This document shows positions 48,616 to 60,766 of a stretch of DNA of 64,000 bases, one piece after another. The stretch covers positions 186,001 through 250,000 of the forward strand of contig CANMZP010000003.1 of assembly GCA_947502355.1 (NCBI GenBank), written 5' to 3'. Numbering within the stretch: position 1 is the stretch's first letter; each line of letters opens with the position of its first letter. The position numbers were made by a program, and so were the translations under genes. The stretch comes from an uncultured Thalassotalea sp. (lineage in GTDB: Bacteria; Pseudomonadota; Gammaproteobacteria; Enterobacterales; Alteromonadaceae). The notes under the pieces were generated by a model. It had not been told where the DNA came from. It searched no databases and worked only from the letters and a program-made list of their open reading frames with translations.

Positions 48616-50045
48616 TTGCTCGCCTTCACATTCAGAACTCGGGCGGTAACCATTTCTCTGGCGATTGCGCCGACATTACCGGCACCTTGGGTAATAAGCA
48701 TATCGCCATGTTTTAATAATGAGGCCATGATTTGCGGTAACTGTGTTGGGTCACTAACGTAAATAGGTTCAACACTCTTACGGCTACGAATACTGCGAGC
48801 CAATGCTTTTGAGTCTGCATTGGCAATGGGCTCTTCGCCTGCGGCATACACATCGAGTAAAACTAGGGTATCCACTTCGCTCAACACTTCGACAAAATCT
48901 TCGTATAAATCACGGGTACGCGAATAACGATGCGGTTGAAACAGCATCACTAAACGTCTTTCTGGCCAGCCATTTCGCATGGCTTTAATCGTTGCTGCGA
49001 CTTCACTTGGGTGATGACCGTAATCATCAATGACCGTTATTTCACCTTCATTGGTGGTTAAATTAGCTAAATGTTCAAAGCGACGACCAATGCCTTCAAA
49101 TTTACTTAGGGCCGCTAAAACGGCTTCATCGCTAACGCCTTCTTCGGTTGCCACAGCTATCGCCGCCAAGGCATTTAATACATTATGCTGGCCAGGTAGG
49201 TTAAGCGTTATGCTTAACTCGGGCTTATCTTTGCGAATTACCGTAAACGAGCTAACTTCGCCTTGTTGTTGATAATTTGTCGCACGCACATCGGCATCAG
49301 CCGAGAACCCATAAGTGGTCATGTGTCGTCCCATTCTAGGGAGTAACTCGCGAACCACAGGGTTATCGATACAAAGTACAGCCAAGCCATAAAATGGTAG
49401 GTTGTGGATAAACTCGATGTAGGTATCTTTTAACTTTTCAAAGTCACCTTCATAAGTATCCATGTGGTCTTCATCAATATTGGTGATAACCGCAACCATA
49501 GGCTGTAAGTGTAAGAACGAGGCATCACTTTCATCGGCTTCGGCAACCAAGTATTTGCTGTTGCCCAAACGTGCATTGGTACCGGCGCTGTTAAGCAAGC
49601 CGCCTATAACAAACGTAGGATCTAAATTCCCTTCAGCCATAATATCGGCAATCAAACTGGTGGTCGTCGTTTTTCCGTGAGTACCGGCAATGGCAATACC
49701 GTGCCTAAATCGCATTAGCTCAGCGAGCATCTCTGCACGACGTACGACTGGAATACGCATGTTTTGCGCTTCAAGCAGTTCAACGTTGTTTTTATTTATA
49801 GCGGTCGAAACCACAATCACGCTGGCACCCGACACATTGGCCGCGTCATGACCAATGGTAATCTTTGCGCCTAATTTTAATAAGCGCTTAACGACCGGGT
49901 TCACACTGATATCGGAGCCAGTGACCTGATACCCTTCATTTAATAACACCTCGGCAATGCCGCCCATGCCAGCACCACCGATGCCAACAAAGTGGATCAC
50001 ATTTACTCGACGCATTTCTGGCGTTTTCATTTTGTTTTCAATCAT
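48612..50045 (-). CDS. murC: UDP-N-acetylmuramate--L-alanine ligase
   Basis: First amino-acid-adding ligase of peptidoglycan synthesis. The start at 50045 ([13 protein letters not shown], 477 residues) is chosen because its ATGA overlaps the murG stop; the longer in-frame ATG lies inside mur[18 protein letters not shown] near 18-34 forms the UDP-binding loop, and [16 protein letters not shown] near 121-136 is the ATP loop. The Mur ligase middle and C-terminal domains follow, with [13 protein letters not shown]. Confidence 0.96.
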   Translation of the reverse strand: MIENKMKTPEMRRVNVIHFVGIGGAGMGGIAEVLLNEGYQVTGSDISVNPVVKRLLKLGAKITIGHDAANVSGASVIVVSTAINKNNVELLEAQNMRIPVVRRAEMLAELMRFRHGIAIAGTHGKTTTTSLIADIMAEGNLDPTFVIGGLLNSAGTNARLGNSKYLVAEADESDASFLHLQPMVAVITNIDEDHMDTYEGDFEKLKDTYIEFIHNLPFYGLAVLCIDNPVVRELLPRMGRHMTTYGFSADADVRATNYQQQGEVSSFTVIRKDKPELSITLNLPGQHNVLNALAAIAVATEEGVSDEAVLAALSKFEGIGRRFEHLANLTTNEGEITVIDDYGHHPSEVAATIKAMRNGWPERRLVMLFQPHRYSRTRDLYEDFVEVLSEVDTLVLLDVYAAGEEPIANADSKALARSIRSRKSVEPIYVSDPTQLPQIMASLLKHGDMLITQGAGNVGAIAREMVTARVLNVKASK

Positions 50046-51160
50046 AATTTCACCAACTGGGCACAAACATCAGCAACATCACGGGTTGCTTTTGGCTTGG
50101 CCGCTGTTGCACAGGCTTGTGCCATTTCTCCTAACGTATGGTCATGTTTAAGCAATTGCATAAGTTGCTCAGCCAATACGTTAGCGTTCATATTTTTCTG
50201 CTCTAATAAGATTGCCCCTTGTTGATTTACAAGAAACATCGCATTTTTGGTTTGATGATCATCGACAGCGTGTGGCAATGGTACAAATATCGCAGGCTTT
50301 CCAGCCAGGGCTAATTCAGATACCGTTAAGGCACCTGCACGGCAAATTACCACGTTGGCCCACGCATAAGCGGCCGCCATATCATCAATAAAATCGGTTA
50401 CTTTTACGTTACCCTCTGCCACAGCAGGGTAATTGGCAACCACTTTCTCACTATTTCCAGCACCCGTTTGATGCCAGATATTGATTGTTCGTGTACTTTC
50501 TTGCTCTAGGGCTTCTTCCTTAGAATGACGAGCAATCACCTTGATTGCTTTAGGTACCGTTTCATTAAGCACCTGAGCCCCTAAGCTACCGCCAACGATT
50601 AACACGTTGCAGCCATTACCTAAAGGCTGTGATGCTTGTTCTCCAACATTGGCAATATCACTGCGCACTGGATTGCCAACAACCTGACAAGCAACAGAGG
50701 AAGCAAAAGCACCGGGAAAGGCACAAAGCACTTTATTGGCAATCTTAGCTAAATACTTATTGGTCATGCCCGCGACGGCATTTTGCTCATGCAATACCAA
50801 AGGCGTTCCAGTCAACTTTGCTGCTACCCCACCGGGGCCACTTGCATAACCGCCCATGCCAAGAACAACATCCGGTTTGACTTGTTTGATCACGTTTATT
50901 GCTTGCCAAATTGCATGCAGTAACTTAAACGGTATGTTTAGCTTGGCGGCTAAACCCTTACCACGCAAACCGGCAATATTTAAAAATGAAATATCAATGC
51001 CGTTGGCTGGAATTAACTGCGCTTCCATACGTTCACTGGTGCCTAACCAATGGATATGCCAGCCTTGTTGTTGCAACTCTTTGGCAACGGCAAGGCCTGG
51101 AAAAATGTGTCCACCAGTACCGCCGGCCATCACCAACAAGGTAGGAGATGCATTACTCAT
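50042..51160 (-). CDS. murG: UDP-GlcNAc--lipid I N-acetylglucosaminyltransferase
   Basis: Membrane-associated GT28 enzyme making lipid II. The start at 51160 ([14 protein letters not shown], 372 residues) overlaps the ftsW stop by eight bases; an ATG 18 bases earlier is possible but less likely. The N-terminal glycine-rich motif [18 protein letters not shown], the second G-loop [13 protein letters not shown], and the donor-binding [20 protein letters not shown] are all present. Confidence 0.96.
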   Translation of the reverse strand: MSNASPTLLVMAGGTGGHIFPGLAVAKELQQQGWHIHWLGTSERMEAQLIPANGIDISFLNIAGLRGKGLAAKLNIPFKLLHAIWQAINVIKQVKPDVVLGMGGYASGPGGVAAKLTGTPLVLHEQNAVAGMTNKYLAKIANKVLCAFPGAFASSVACQVVGNPVRSDIANVGEQASQPLGNGCNVLIVGGSLGAQVLNETVPKAIKVIARHSKEEALEQESTRTINIWHQTGAGNSEKVVANYPAVAEGNVKVTDFIDDMAAAYAWANVVICRAGALTVSELALAGKPAIFVPLPHAVDDHQTKNAMFLVNQQGAILLEQKNMNANVLAEQLMQLLKHDHTLGEMAQACATAAKPKATRDVADVCAQLVKL

Positions 51161-52358
51161 TTCTATCTCCTTTGGCAATGGCCTGAATGCTTTGCATTCT
51201 CAGCTCGTGGTCAATACGAATTAAGACCACAATCGCTAAGGTCATAATGACCATGGAGCTACCGCCGTAACTGATCAATGGCATGGTCAGTCCTTTCGTT
51301 GGTAACATACCCGCACTTGCGCCTACGTTAACCGCTGTTTGAAAGCTTATCCAAATGCCAATGGCATAAGCAAAATAGCCTTCAAAATACTTTTCTTTTT
51401 CCAGAGCTTTGCGCCCAAGTAATAAGGCCTTGACCACTAAAATCAAACACAGGGCCAATAAACATACCACCCCGATAAAACCAAATTCTTCGCCAATAAC
51501 CGCCATTACAAAGTCCGTATGCGCCTCTGGTAAATATTCCAACTTTTGGATGCTGTTACCTAAACCCTGACCGAAAAACTCACCCCGGCCATAAGCCATT
51601 AAAGATTGCGTTAACTGATAACCAGTACCATAAGGATCCGACCAAGGATCCAAGAACGACGTTACTCGACGTACTCGATATGGCTCTAAGGCGATTAAAC
51701 CACCTACGGCCAATAAGCCCGCGCCTAATACACCCGCAAATTGGATGATTTTTGCACCGGCTAAAAACAATAAACCAAGGGTTGTGGCGAACATAACGAC
51801 CACGGTCCCTAAATCGGGCTGCAATAATAACAAAAATGCCAATAAACTTAATACCGCAATAGGCTTTATCCAGCCTTTAAATTTCTCGGTAACTTCTTTT
51901 CGCTTACGCACTAGGTAGCCCGATAAATAACAAAAGAAGAACAGTTTCGCCGGCTCTGCTGCCTGAATGGTTAGCGGGCCTATGACAATCCAACGTGTCG
52001 AGCCGTTTACGCTACGCCCGATGACGAGCACAACAATCAATAATATGACCGCCAAAAACAAAAACCAAGCACTGTATTGATGCCATTTTTGCATTGGAAT
52101 AAGCAAGCTAATGCCAGCAACGATTAAGCTAATGACAATGTAAATGCCATGGCGTAACACAAAATGAAACGGGTCATCAAACAGGCGTTCAGCCACTGGC
52201 ATGGAGGAGCTAGCCACCATGATTAGGCCAATCAGATACATCATAATGGACAGCACCACAAAACCACGGTCAAAGGTTGCACTCTGATTCGAAGCACTAT
52301 CCCCCATCAACCATTGTGGTAAGGCTGGCATTTGCATAGTAGGGGTTAAACTGGCCAT
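51153..52358 (-). CDS. ftsW: Septal peptidoglycan polymerase FtsW
   Basis: SEDS-family glycosyltransferase that polymerises lipid II with FtsI at the septum. The 401 residues contain about ten transmembrane helices. Conserved SEDS features are [11 protein letters not shown], the large periplasmic loop with [15 protein letters not shown] (catalytic Asp region near 288), and the C-terminal [17 protein letters not shown]. The ATG shares one base with the murD stop (TAATG). Confidence 0.95.
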   Translation of the reverse strand: MASLTPTMQMPALPQWLMGDSASNQSATFDRGFVVLSIMMYLIGLIMVASSSMPVAERLFDDPFHFVLRHGIYIVISLIVAGISLLIPMQKWHQYSAWFLFLAVILLIVVLVIGRSVNGSTRWIVIGPLTIQAAEPAKLFFFCYLSGYLVRKRKEVTEKFKGWIKPIAVLSLLAFLLLLQPDLGTVVVMFATTLGLLFLAGAKIIQFAGVLGAGLLAVGGLIALEPYRVRRVTSFLDPWSDPYGTGYQLTQSLMAYGRGEFFGQGLGNSIQKLEYLPEAHTDFVMAVIGEEFGFIGVVCLLALCLILVVKALLLGRKALEKEKYFEGYFAYAIGIWISFQTAVNVGASAGMLPTKGLTMPLISYGGSSMVIMTLAIVVLIRIDHELRMQSIQAIAKGDRNE

Positions 52359-53692
52359 TAAATGCCCTCCCTTACTGCACTAATAAATTGCTCACCGCGT
52401 TGCATATAATTGTCAAACATATCCAAGCTGGCACATGCTGGAGAAAGCAAGACTAAATCGCCTTTCTTTGCCATGCTACGTGCCCTTGCAACAGCTTCGG
52501 TTAAATCCTTAACCAATACACTGTCTTTTTTTAAACGGGCGATTTGGGTTGCATCTTTACCAAAGCAAATGAGTTTATCGACATGCTTATCAAAACTGGA
52601 TGCTAACTCGGTAAAATTAGCCCCTTTACCATCGCCACCGGCGATTAAAATCAAGTGCTGATTCGCTTGCGCCAAGCCATCGATGGCCGCTAAGGTTGCA
52701 CCAATATTGGTGGCTTTTGAGTCATTCACCCAGGTAATGCCATCATCGGTTGGGACCAACTTGCAGCGATGCTCTAAACCTTCAAAGGATGTTAAGGCAT
52801 GCAACATAATCGACATAGGCCATTGAGCCACATAACCTAATGCTAAGGCCGCTAAACAGTTCAATTCGTTATGCTGGCCAACAATGGGCAACTCGTTGCA
52901 GGCAAGTAGACGTTGTTCACCAAAGGCAAGATAGCGCATATTATCTTTGCTTATGATGCCAAATTGCCCCTCTTTCGGTGTGTCCAAACCAAAGGATGTT
53001 GCAACCTTGCTTAACTCCGCCGGAGAAGCATCGGCTTGTTCACGGCTTATCACCGCAAACTCACTTTGCTCATAAATACGTAGTTTTATGGCGCGGTAAT
53101 TTTCTAATGTTTTATGACGATCGAGATGATCATCACTAATGTTTAATACTGTGCTTGCTAACGCCTGCATTGACGTCATGGTTTCTAACTGGAAACTGGA
53201 TAACTCAAGGATGACAACATCAGGTTCATTATCAATAATATCAAGCACCGGTGTGCCAATATTTCCTGCCAGCTCGGCTTTAATGTCGCAGGCCTGTGCC
53301 ATATGCGCTAACAAAGTCACCACGGTAGATTTGCCGTTAGAGCCCGTAACCGCTAGTAATTTCGCTTTGGTTAACCGTGAAAACAACTCCACATCACCAA
53401 TAAGTACGCTATCGGCTTTACGGTTATTGACAATTTCTGGCAAATTAATATCAACACCTGGGCTTGCTAAAATAACATCAGCCTGACGGATGAGTTGTTT
53501 GTCCCATGCGCCTTTAATAACCAAAGCCTTAGGGGCAATTCTTGCTAAAGGTTTGCTATTGGCATGCGCGCGTGAATCGTTAACCGCAAATGAATAACCC
53601 TTTGTCGCTAAAAATCGGGCAAACGAAAGCCCTGTGGCTCCAAGGCCCAGGATCAGTATGTTTTTATTGTCTAAAAACGCTAACGGCGACAT
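52358..53692 (-). CDS. murD: UDP-N-acetylmuramoyl-L-alanine--D-glutamate ligase
   Basis: Second ligase of the Mur pathway, adding D-glutamate. The 444 residues have an N-terminal Rossmann-like UDP domain ([14 protein letters not shown] near 16-29). The ATP loop [19 protein letters not shown] lies near 115-133. The central DDHLDRH and a C-terminal domain with [12 protein letters not shown] follow. It lies between mraY and ftsW in the standard order. Confidence 0.95.
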   Translation of the reverse strand: MSPLAFLDNKNILILGLGATGLSFARFLATKGYSFAVNDSRAHANSKPLARIAPKALVIKGAWDKQLIRQADVILASPGVDINLPEIVNNRKADSVLIGDVELFSRLTKAKLLAVTGSNGKSTVVTLLAHMAQACDIKAELAGNIGTPVLDIIDNEPDVVILELSSFQLETMTSMQALASTVLNISDDHLDRHKTLENYRAIKLRIYEQSEFAVISREQADASPAELSKVATSFGLDTPKEGQFGIISKDNMRYLAFGEQRLLACNELPIVGQHNELNCLAALALGYVAQWPMSIMLHALTSFEGLEHRCKLVPTDDGITWVNDSKATNIGATLAAIDGLAQANQHLILIAGGDGKGANFTELASSFDKHVDKLICFGKDATQIARLKKDSVLVKDLTEAVARARSMAKKGDLVLLSPACASLDMFDNYMQRGEQFISAVREGI

Positions 53693-53729
53693 GTGAGTTA
53701 TCAGTTCCTTATTATTTGAGTAACGTTGC

Positions 53730-54812
53730 TTATCTTAATTTCAGGGTGGCTAAACCAATCAGAACCAACACCACCGAGATTATCCAAAAGCGGACAATAA
53801 CGCGTGGCTCCGGCCAGCCTTTTAATTCATAGTGATGATGAATTGGCGCCATTCTAAAAATGCGCTTGGCACGTAATTTATACGAGCCGACTTGTAGAAT
53901 CACTGACATGGTTTCAACCACAAAAATACCGCCCATAATAAACAGCACGATTTCTTGTTTTACCAATACCGCAATAACACCTAACAGCGCACCAAGAGCT
54001 AATGACCCCACATCGCCCATAAACACCTGTGCCGGGTACGTGTTAAACCATAAAAAGCCTAAGCCAGCACCGACAATGGCTGTACAAACCACCACCAATT
54101 CACTTACCTCGCTGATATAAGGTAAGTTTAAGTAACCCGCAAAATTCACGTTACCGGTAACATAGGCAAAAATAGCAAATGCCCCAGCAACCAATATGGT
54201 TGGCACAATGGCTAAGCCATCTAGGCCATCGGTCAGGTTAACCGCATTTGATGCGCCAATGATCACAAAATAAGTAAATACGATATAAAACAAGCCTAAT
54301 TGCGGCATTACGTCTTTTAAAAACGGGATCAGCAACGAGGTATCGGTTGGTGTTGCCGCAATACTGTATAAATAAATCGCGGTACCAAGTGATGCAACGG
54401 TTTGCCAGAAGTACTTCCAACGGGCAATGAGGCCTTTTGGATCTTTGCGAACCACTTTCCGGTAGTCGTCAACAAAGCCAATCAGTCCAAAGCTAATGGT
54501 GACAAAAATCACCACTTGCACGTAAGCGTTGGTTAAGTCGGTCCAAAGTAAAATACTTAATAATATGGTCCCTAAAATCAACATACCGCCCATCGTAGGT
54601 GTACCTGATTTTGATAAATGACTTTGCGGGCCATCATCACGGACGGTTTGCCCAATTTGCATATTTTGCAAATAACGAATTAATTTCGGACCAAAGTATA
54701 ACGAAGCAATAAGCGCGGTTAAGGTGGCAACTATCGCTCTAAACGTAAGGTATGAAAAAACATTAAAGCCAGAATAGTACTGGGTTAAAAATTCACCTAA
54801 CCAAACTAACAT
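53730..54812 (-). CDS. mraY: Phospho-N-acetylmuramoyl-pentapeptide transferase
   Basis: Inner-membrane enzyme that forms lipid I from UDP-MurNAc-pentapeptide and undecaprenyl phosphate. The 360 residues carry ten predicted transmembrane helices. The catalytic aspartates are in GFVDDYRKV (about 115-118) and [10 protein letters not shown] (about 190-199), with [13 protein letters not shown] and the cytosolic [14 protein letters not shown] motif near 325. It overlaps murF by seven bases. Confidence 0.97.
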   Translation of the reverse strand: MLVWLGEFLTQYYSGFNVFSYLTFRAIVATLTALIASLYFGPKLIRYLQNMQIGQTVRDDGPQSHLSKSGTPTMGGMLILGTILLSILLWTDLTNAYVQVVIFVTISFGLIGFVDDYRKVVRKDPKGLIARWKYFWQTVASLGTAIYLYSIAATPTDTSLLIPFLKDVMPQLGLFYIVFTYFVIIGASNAVNLTDGLDGLAIVPTILVAGAFAIFAYVTGNVNFAGYLNLPYISEVSELVVVCTAIVGAGLGFLWFNTYPAQVFMGDVGSLALGALLGVIAVLVKQEIVLFIMGGIFVVETMSVILQVGSYKLRAKRIFRMAPIHHHYELKGWPEPRVIVRFWIISVVLVLIGLATLKLR

Positions 54813-56197
54813 GTTGCCTCCTGGCTATCCGATTCTTGTTGAAATTGTTTTTGGATGGCCTTGACCACAAGCTCCATTCTGGCGCTTCGAGAACCTTTTA
54901 CTAACACTGTTACTGCTTTTTCCATGTTGTTTAGCGTATTTGCTAAATAGTCAATTAAATCTTGCTGCTCATTAAAGTGATGACCGTTTGCCTGTGGCAC
55001 TTGTGAGGTGTGCTGACTGTGCACACCCACGGTCAAAACCGAGCCTATGTTTTTTTGTGCGGCAAATTCACCTATCTCACGGTGATATTGTGCCGTTTCA
55101 TTGCCTAATTCACCAAAATCACCCAATACGAATATCGATTCACTAGGATACGAAGCCAATAGGTCGATGGCCGCTTTGGTCGACTCTACATTGGCATTGT
55201 AGGTATCGTCGATGATCGTAAGCTTAGGTGTTAGTTGATGCACATTTACTCGACCTTTTACAGGTACAACCGTTTCAAGGCCTAAAATCACATCGGTTAA
55301 CGAAATGCCTAATGCCAACGTTGCACTAGCCGCTGCTAAGGCATTACTCACATTGTGTTTGCCTGGAATGCTTAGCCTTACCTGTTGCTCGCCTTGTGAG
55401 CAGTGAAGCTTAAACTGCGCACAACCTTGACTGTCGGTCTGAATATCCGTGGCGTAAACATCACTTTTATCCATCGTTGAAAACGTTTGTACAGCTTTGT
55501 CCTTTAAACGCCATTGCCACTGTTCGGTATGAATGGTGTCTCGGTTATATATCGCCGTACCGTGCTTAGCCAGACCAGAAAAAATTTCACCTTTTGCCTT
55601 TGCTACCCCTTGTAGGCTGCCAAATCCTTCCAGGTGGGCAGCGGCGATGTTATTGATTATCGCCACATCGGGTTTAGCCAAATTGGTGGTATATTCAATT
55701 TCACCTTGATGGTTTGCACCCAGCTCTACAACGGCAAATTCATCATCGGCTTGTATACTTAATAAGGTTAACGGTACGCCAATGTCATTATTAAAATTAC
55801 CTTTGGTGGCCATAACTTTGCCAAGTGGCTTTAAAATTGCGGCGATCATTTCTTTGACCGTCGTTTTCCCACTGCTACCGGTAATGGCTACCGTTTTAGG
55901 GTTTACACACTGTTTAACATAAGCGCCAAGCATGCCTAATGCTGCATGACTGCTTTGCACAACAATTTGGGCGATATTAACGTTTTGTTCGCTTTCGACA
56001 ACAACCGCTAAACAGCCAATGTCTTTTGCCTGTTGAACAAATTTGTGGCCATCAAAATTTGGGCCTTTCAAGGCAATAAACACATCGCCTTGTTGTAATG
56101 TTCTTGAATCGGTTGAAACTTGCTCAACCATTGCATCGTCACCAATGAGGCGACCATTAACCGCCGCACTGATTTGGGAAAGCGATAAGCTAATCAT
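54806..56197 (-). CDS. murF: UDP-N-acetylmuramoyl-tripeptide--D-alanyl-D-alanine ligase
   Basis: Adds D-Ala-D-Ala to complete the UDP-MurNAc-pentapeptide. The 463 residues have the ATP loop [18 protein letters not shown] near 109-126. [14 protein letters not shown] and [18 protein letters not shown] are typical of MurF. It overlaps murE upstream by eight bases and mraY downstream by seven, consistent with a single tightly packed transcript. Confidence 0.95.
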   Translation of the reverse strand: MISLSLSQISAAVNGRLIGDDAMVEQVSTDSRTLQQGDVFIALKGPNFDGHKFVQQAKDIGCLAVVVESEQNVNIAQIVVQSSHAALGMLGAYVKQCVNPKTVAITGSSGKTTVKEMIAAILKPLGKVMATKGNFNNDIGVPLTLLSIQADDEFAVVELGANHQGEIEYTTNLAKPDVAIINNIAAAHLEGFGSLQGVAKAKGEIFSGLAKHGTAIYNRDTIHTEQWQWRLKDKAVQTFSTMDKSDVYATDIQTDSQGCAQFKLHCSQGEQQVRLSIPGKHNVSNALAAASATLALGISLTDVILGLETVVPVKGRVNVHQLTPKLTIIDDTYNANVESTKAAIDLLASYPSESIFVLGDFGELGNETAQYHREIGEFAAQKNIGSVLTVGVHSQHTSQVPQANGHHFNEQQDLIDYLANTLNNMEKAVTVLVKGSRSARMELVVKAIQKQFQQESDSQEATC

Positions 56198-57770
56198 TGC
56201 TTAACTCCTTCGCTTGTTTTGACTGATAAAATGTACGCACTAATTCTCGCTCATGGTACGCTATTTTTTCATGACCTATGATGGTGTAATCCTCATGGCC
56301 CTTACCTGCGCATAATACCATATCTTGTGGTTTTGCTTGCTTTAATGCCGTTAAGACGGCTTGTTCACGGTCTAATATCACCTGAACATTTTCTGTCGTT
56401 TTCATGCCCGCTAAAATATCATCACATATTTTCTGTGGTGATTCGGTGCGCGGATTATCGTTGGTTACGATAATATGACTGGCATACTGCTCTGCAATAG
56501 CTCCCATAAGAGGGCGTTTGCCACTGTCACGATCGCCACCACAACCAAATACCAACCATAGCTCACCTTTGCAATGCCCTTGCACCGATTGCAGCGCCTT
56601 TTCTAAGCCATCAGGGGTATGAGCGTAATCGACAACCGCTGTTGGCTGCGCTGCCCCCATAAAGGCTTCCATTCGTCCGGCGACCGGTGTTAAAGAATTG
56701 GTAAACTTCGCAATCTGTTCTAATTCAAAACCTTGCACCAATAACACCGCGATGGTGGCTAACAGGTTACTCACGTTAAACGCGCCCAATAAGCTAGAGT
56801 GTATTTCACTGTTGCCCCAGCTCGATTGCAGGCTAAACGTGACACCTTGTTGGTGACATTGAATATTTGTAGCAAACAAATACTCCTGTTCGGCCGTTAG
56901 ATCAACATGTTGTGGTTCACAACTAAATAGCACCGTACGGTTTTTACCCGAAAATTCGGTTAGCCATTGTACAGCGACATCATCATCGGCATTTAAGATA
57001 TGAATTTGCTTGTCGTTGCCAATAAACAGCTGTTTTTTGGCATTAGCATAATCTTGCATATCGGCGTGATAATCCAGATGATCTCGGGATAAATTTGTAA
57101 ACACAGCGATATCAATGATGGTTTTATTAACCCGTCGCTGACTCAATGCATGTGACGACACTTCCATGGCCACTTGTTTAATCTGCTCCGCCTTAAATTG
57201 GGCAAGCAACTGCTGTAACTTAGTTGGGCCCGGCGTGGTATTATTTATGTCGACCAAGTGATCTAAAGTGCCCGCTCCCATGGTACCAATAATGCCAGTG
57301 CGTTGACCCATCGCTTCAAGTAATTGTGCAACCAACAAACTGCAACTGGTTTTGCCATTTGTTCCCGTAATGCCAGTCAGCACAACATCATTAGAAGGCT
57401 GCCCATAATAGTAAGCACTTACATCTGCCAGGTTTTCAGCTAATTGATAAAACCAAATCACCGGGATCGTTTTCTTAACGCCCGATGGGAGGTTGAATTC
57501 TTGGTATTGAATTTCACCGTGGGCCGCTTGTGTGTCACTTTGACACAACACCAATGCCGCCCCTTGGCTAACTGCATCTTTTATAAAGGCACTGCCGGTT
57601 TGCGCCGTACCTGAAACCGCCGCAAAAATATCATCATGTTTTACCTGACGTGAGTCATTACAAATATCTTTTGTTTCGATATTGGCCAACTCGATGCTTA
57701 TGGCAAAGTGTTGTAATGCTGCCTGTATTGAAAACGCAGCATAGTGGTCTGTATTAAGCACCATTGTCAC
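56190..57770 (-). CDS. murE: UDP-N-acetylmuramoyl-L-alanyl-D-glutamate--2,6-diaminopimelate ligase
   Basis: Adds the third residue of the stem peptide. The 526 residues contain the ATP loop GITGTNGKTSCSLLVAQL near 142-159. The specificity motif DNPRTESP near 441 is the meso-diaminopimelate type, so the wall is of the Gram-negative kind. The frame overlaps the end of ftsI by 17 bases; the ATG at 57764 (two codons in) is an equally plausible start. Confidence 0.95.
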   Translation of the reverse strand: MTMVLNTDHYAAFSIQAALQHFAISIELANIETKDICNDSRQVKHDDIFAAVSGTAQTGSAFIKDAVSQGAALVLCQSDTQAAHGEIQYQEFNLPSGVKKTIPVIWFYQLAENLADVSAYYYGQPSNDVVLTGITGTNGKTSCSLLVAQLLEAMGQRTGIIGTMGAGTLDHLVDINNTTPGPTKLQQLLAQFKAEQIKQVAMEVSSHALSQRRVNKTIIDIAVFTNLSRDHLDYHADMQDYANAKKQLFIGNDKQIHILNADDDVAVQWLTEFSGKNRTVLFSCEPQHVDLTAEQEYLFATNIQCHQQGVTFSLQSSWGNSEIHSSLLGAFNVSNLLATIAVLLVQGFELEQIAKFTNSLTPVAGRMEAFMGAAQPTAVVDYAHTPDGLEKALQSVQGHCKGELWLVFGCGGDRDSGKRPLMGAIAEQYASHIIVTNDNPRTESPQKICDDILAGMKTTENVQVILDREQAVLTALKQAKPQDMVLCAGKGHEDYTIIGHEKIAYHERELVRTFYQSKQAKELSND

Positions 57771-59502
57771 TCCGTTTTCGGTTTAGTTTACTCAATCTGG
57801 TTTCACCATCGGGTGGCACGTTCATGTATTGCAATGCTCCACCCATAACGCGTGAAAACACCGGCGCGGCAACTTCACCACCATGGTATAAATCGCCACC
57901 GGGTTCATTTATCACCACCACAATGGCCAACTTTGGATCGCTAACCGGTGCTACTCCGGCAAAAATCCCAACGTAATCATTACCGTAACCACCACTAGCG
58001 GCGGTTTTAATTGCCGTACCCGTTTTACCGGCTACGCGATAGCCTTCTACTTTAGCCCGGTGGCCACCGCCTTCGGTTACCACTTGTTCAAGCATTTTCA
58101 GTACCGCTTCGGTATTCTTCTTATCTAGGACTCTTTCACCTGATAAACCTTGTGGGTTTTTAACCACCGTCAACGGCATCTTGTATCCACCATTACCGAT
58201 AGCGGCATAAAATCGAGCCAACTGCAAAGGGCTGATCGCCAAACCATAACCATACGATAAACTCGCCAACTCATGTTTCGACCAACGGTAGCGGTCTGAT
58301 AACATGCCCGATGTTTCACCAATGAGCCCGGTTCCCGTTTCTTCTGAGAACCCCATTTCAAAAAACTTGCCTAAGAAGAAGTCTTTGTTGATATCTAGCG
58401 CTAATTTTGTGGTGCCCATGTTCGACGAGTTTTCCAAAATGCCCGACAAAGTTAACTTGCCATAGTTTCTTGGATCTGAGACACGTCTGCCCCCCAAATA
58501 CATCCAACCAGGGGATGTATTAACAATGGCATCTTTATTTACCGAGCCAAACTCTAACGCCGATAATACGGTTAACGGCTTCATGGTCGAACCGGGTTCA
58601 AACACATCGGTAATGGCTCGGTTACGAAAACGGTGCGTTGCCACCCCTTTGCGGTTATTCGGGTTATAAGACGGACCATTAACCATAGCCAGAACTTCGC
58701 CGCTGTTAACATCAAGCACAACCACAGAGCCTGATACCGCTTTATACGATTTTATTGCTGCTTTTAACTCTTGGTAAGCCAATGCCTGAATACGCTGATC
58801 AATCGATAACATTACGGCTTGCGGTTGCACCGCTTCGGTATCGGCCAGGATCTCAATTTTTCGACCTTTGGCGTCTTTACGATACTTTTTAACACCGGAG
58901 GTGCCGACCAGTCTGTCGTTATACAGTCGCTCCAATCCTTCGATGCCTTTATCATCGACGTTGGTAAAACCAATTAAATGTGCACTGATCTCCCCAGTTG
59001 GGTAAAAACGCTTCGATTCTTTACGAGAAAAAATCCCCGGGATTTTCAATTCTTTTACGTATTGCGCCATCGATGGCGATATTTGCCGAGCGATATAAGC
59101 AAAACGTTTTTTCGGGTTAGTACCTACCCGAGCTTTTAATCGTTCAACATCCTGCCCCAATACATCCGCTAGCGCCTGCCAGCGTTTTTTCATGCTTAAG
59201 CCATTCTTTTCAATCACAATTTTCGGATCAGCATATAAGGTTCGAACCGGCACACTTACCGCTAATTCAACACCGTTCCGGTCTAAAATAGAGGCTCGAT
59301 GACTGTCGTTTGCAGCATTACGAATGGTGGTATTATTGCCACGAGTGATTAACACATCAGGCTCAATAACCTGAATATAAGCTGCACGCGCCACAATGCC
59401 GCCGTAGACTAAAAATATTAGCCCTAAAACGACATAAAACCGCCACGCTATCGTGGTCGGTTTTGTTGTGTCTTTGGTTTGTGCAATCTTCTGCGTTGTC
59501 AT
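57754..59502 (-). CDS. ftsI: Septal transpeptidase FtsI (PBP3)
   Basis: Class B penicillin-binding protein that cross-links septal peptidoglycan. The 582 residues comprise a short cytoplasmic part, a transmembrane helix near 22-45, a pedestal domain (about 50-220) and the transpeptidase domain. The active-site motifs are STMKPL (serine nucleophile near 311), SSN (about 363) and KTGT (about 496). It overlaps ftsL by four bases (ATGA). Confidence 0.96.
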   Translation of the reverse strand: MTTQKIAQTKDTTKPTTIAWRFYVVLGLIFLVYGGIVARAAYIQVIEPDVLITRGNNTTIRNAANDSHRASILDRNGVELAVSVPVRTLYADPKIVIEKNGLSMKKRWQALADVLGQDVERLKARVGTNPKKRFAYIARQISPSMAQYVKELKIPGIFSRKESKRFYPTGEISAHLIGFTNVDDKGIEGLERLYNDRLVGTSGVKKYRKDAKGRKIEILADTEAVQPQAVMLSIDQRIQALAYQELKAAIKSYKAVSGSVVVLDVNSGEVLAMVNGPSYNPNNRKGVATHRFRNRAITDVFEPGSTMKPLTVLSALEFGSVNKDAIVNTSPGWMYLGGRRVSDPRNYGKLTLSGILENSSNMGTTKLALDINKDFFLGKFFEMGFSEETGTGLIGETSGMLSDRYRWSKHELASLSYGYGLAISPLQLARFYAAIGNGGYKMPLTVVKNPQGLSGERVLDKKNTEAVLKMLEQVVTEGGGHRAKVEGYRVAGKTGTAIKTAASGGYGNDYVGIFAGVAPVSDPKLAIVVVINEPGGDLYHGGEVAAPVFSRVMGGALQYMNVPPDGETRLSKLNRKRSDNGA

Positions 59503-59813
59503 GGTATCTTTATTATTATTTCTTCGTGTGGTTTAGGCCGCATCATTAGCAACTGCTGCTCTGCTTTATGTTCAATTTCACTGTGCTCTGCTAAGGAGTT
59601 TTGCTCCAAAAGCAGGTTACGCCATTCAATATCAAGTTCATCCTGCATTGAATATAAGACTTCAAGCTCACTGGTGGTTTGCCGATTTATATGGGTTAAA
59701 TAAATTACCGCAAACGCTGATAGAAGCACTAAAAACACCAAGGCGTATGTCCCACTAAAGCGTTTAAAATCGAGCCAAATCTCTTTGAGTAAAACCGTGT
59801 TACTCGAAGCCAT
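59499..59813 (-). CDS. ftsL: Cell division protein FtsL
   Basis: Short bitopic divisome protein of 104 residues. The cytoplasmic N-terminus is about 1-18, the transmembrane helix about 19-40. A periplasmic leucine-zipper-like coiled coil (about 43-95) includes TSELEVLYSMQDELDIEWR. Sequence conservation in this family is low, so the call rests on size, topology and position between rsmH and ftsI. It would act with FtsB and FtsQ to activate FtsWI. Confidence 0.93.
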   Translation of the reverse strand: MASSNTVLLKEIWLDFKRFSGTYALVFLVLLSAFAVIYLTHINRQTTSELEVLYSMQDELDIEWRNLLLEQNSLAEHSEIEHKAEQQLLMMRPKPHEEIIIKIP

Positions 59814-59819
59814 GATGCT

Positions 59820-60764
59820 TTAATCCTTTGCCAACCTTTCTGCAACACGCATGACCGAGCTTCGCGAACGTACGTTTTCGGTGACTTCGTTTTTACTTGG
59901 CTTTAATTTTCTGCCCACCAAACTAAGCTTTTTACCTTTTTGCAATTCCGCTTCGGTTATTGGCATACCACGAGGCACTTTTTTGCCCTGACTATGCTTT
60001 TTCATAAACTGCTTAATTAAACGGTCTTCTAATGAGTGGAAACTAATTACCACCAATCGACCGCCTTCATTTAAGACATCCAATGCCGCATTAATGGCCT
60101 TTTCAATTTGTTCCAATTCGCTGTTGATATACATACGAATGGCCTGAAAGCTGCGAGTGGCAGGATGCTTTTTAATTTCTTTTTGTGGCGCGGCGGTTTT
60201 AATAATTTTCGCCAACTGCCCGGTTGTTTCAATGGTCTCTTCTTCTCTTGCGTCAACAATGGCATTGGCGATGCGCCAAGCATGTTTTTCTTCACCAAAG
60301 GTGCGCAGTACCCAAGTAATGTCTTCCACATCAGCAACGGCAATCCACTCGGCCGCTGTTTGGCCTTTGCTGGTGTCCATACGCATATCAAGCGGACCGT
60401 CGTTCATAAAACTAAACCCACGGCTCGCATCGTCTAGTTGCGGAGATGACACGCCAAGATCCAATAAAATGCCATCGACTTTATCGACCAACTGCAAGTC
60501 CTCGGCAATATTGGCTAAATTTGAAAAACCATCATGGACAATTTCAAAACGGCCATCATCAGCAAAACGTTTCGCCGCTTCAATCGCGGTTGGATCCCTG
60601 TCGATTGCGACCAAACGACCGTCTTTGCCTAGGTTGTCTAGAATCAAACCGGAGTGACCGCCCCGTCCAAACGTACAATCGATATAAATACCGTCGGTTT
60701 TAATATCAAGCCCATCAATGGCTTCTTGCAGTAAAACCGAAATATGTGAGAATTCTTTAGTCAT
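59820..60764 (-). CDS. rsmH: 16S rRNA (cytosine(1402)-N4)-methyltransferase
   Basis: S-adenosylmethionine-dependent methyltransferase (MraW) that modifies C1402 in the ribosomal P site. The 314 residues show the start [15 protein letters not shown], the SAM motif [15 protein letters not shown] near 28-42, and [20 protein letters not shown] near 100-119. The C-terminal [17 protein letters not shown] is also conserved. It lies two bases after the mraZ stop and six before ftsL. Confidence 0.96.
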   Translation of the reverse strand: MTKEFSHISVLLQEAIDGLDIKTDGIYIDCTFGRGGHSGLILDNLGKDGRLVAIDRDPTAIEAAKRFADDGRFEIVHDGFSNLANIAEDLQLVDKVDGILLDLGVSSPQLDDASRGFSFMNDGPLDMRMDTSKGQTAAEWIAVADVEDITWVLRTFGEEKHAWRIANAIVDAREEETIETTGQLAKIIKTAAPQKEIKKHPATRSFQAIRMYINSELEQIEKAINAALDVLNEGGRLVVISFHSLEDRLIKQFMKKHSQGKKVPRGMPITEAELQKGKKLSLVGRKLKPSKNEVTENVRSRSSVMRVAERLAKD

Positions 60765-60766
60765 AA

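Noticed and set aside
60157-60657. 166-codon open frame on the plus strand within rsmH
   Set aside because: Antisense to a fully intact rsmH with all family motifs; no ribosome site.
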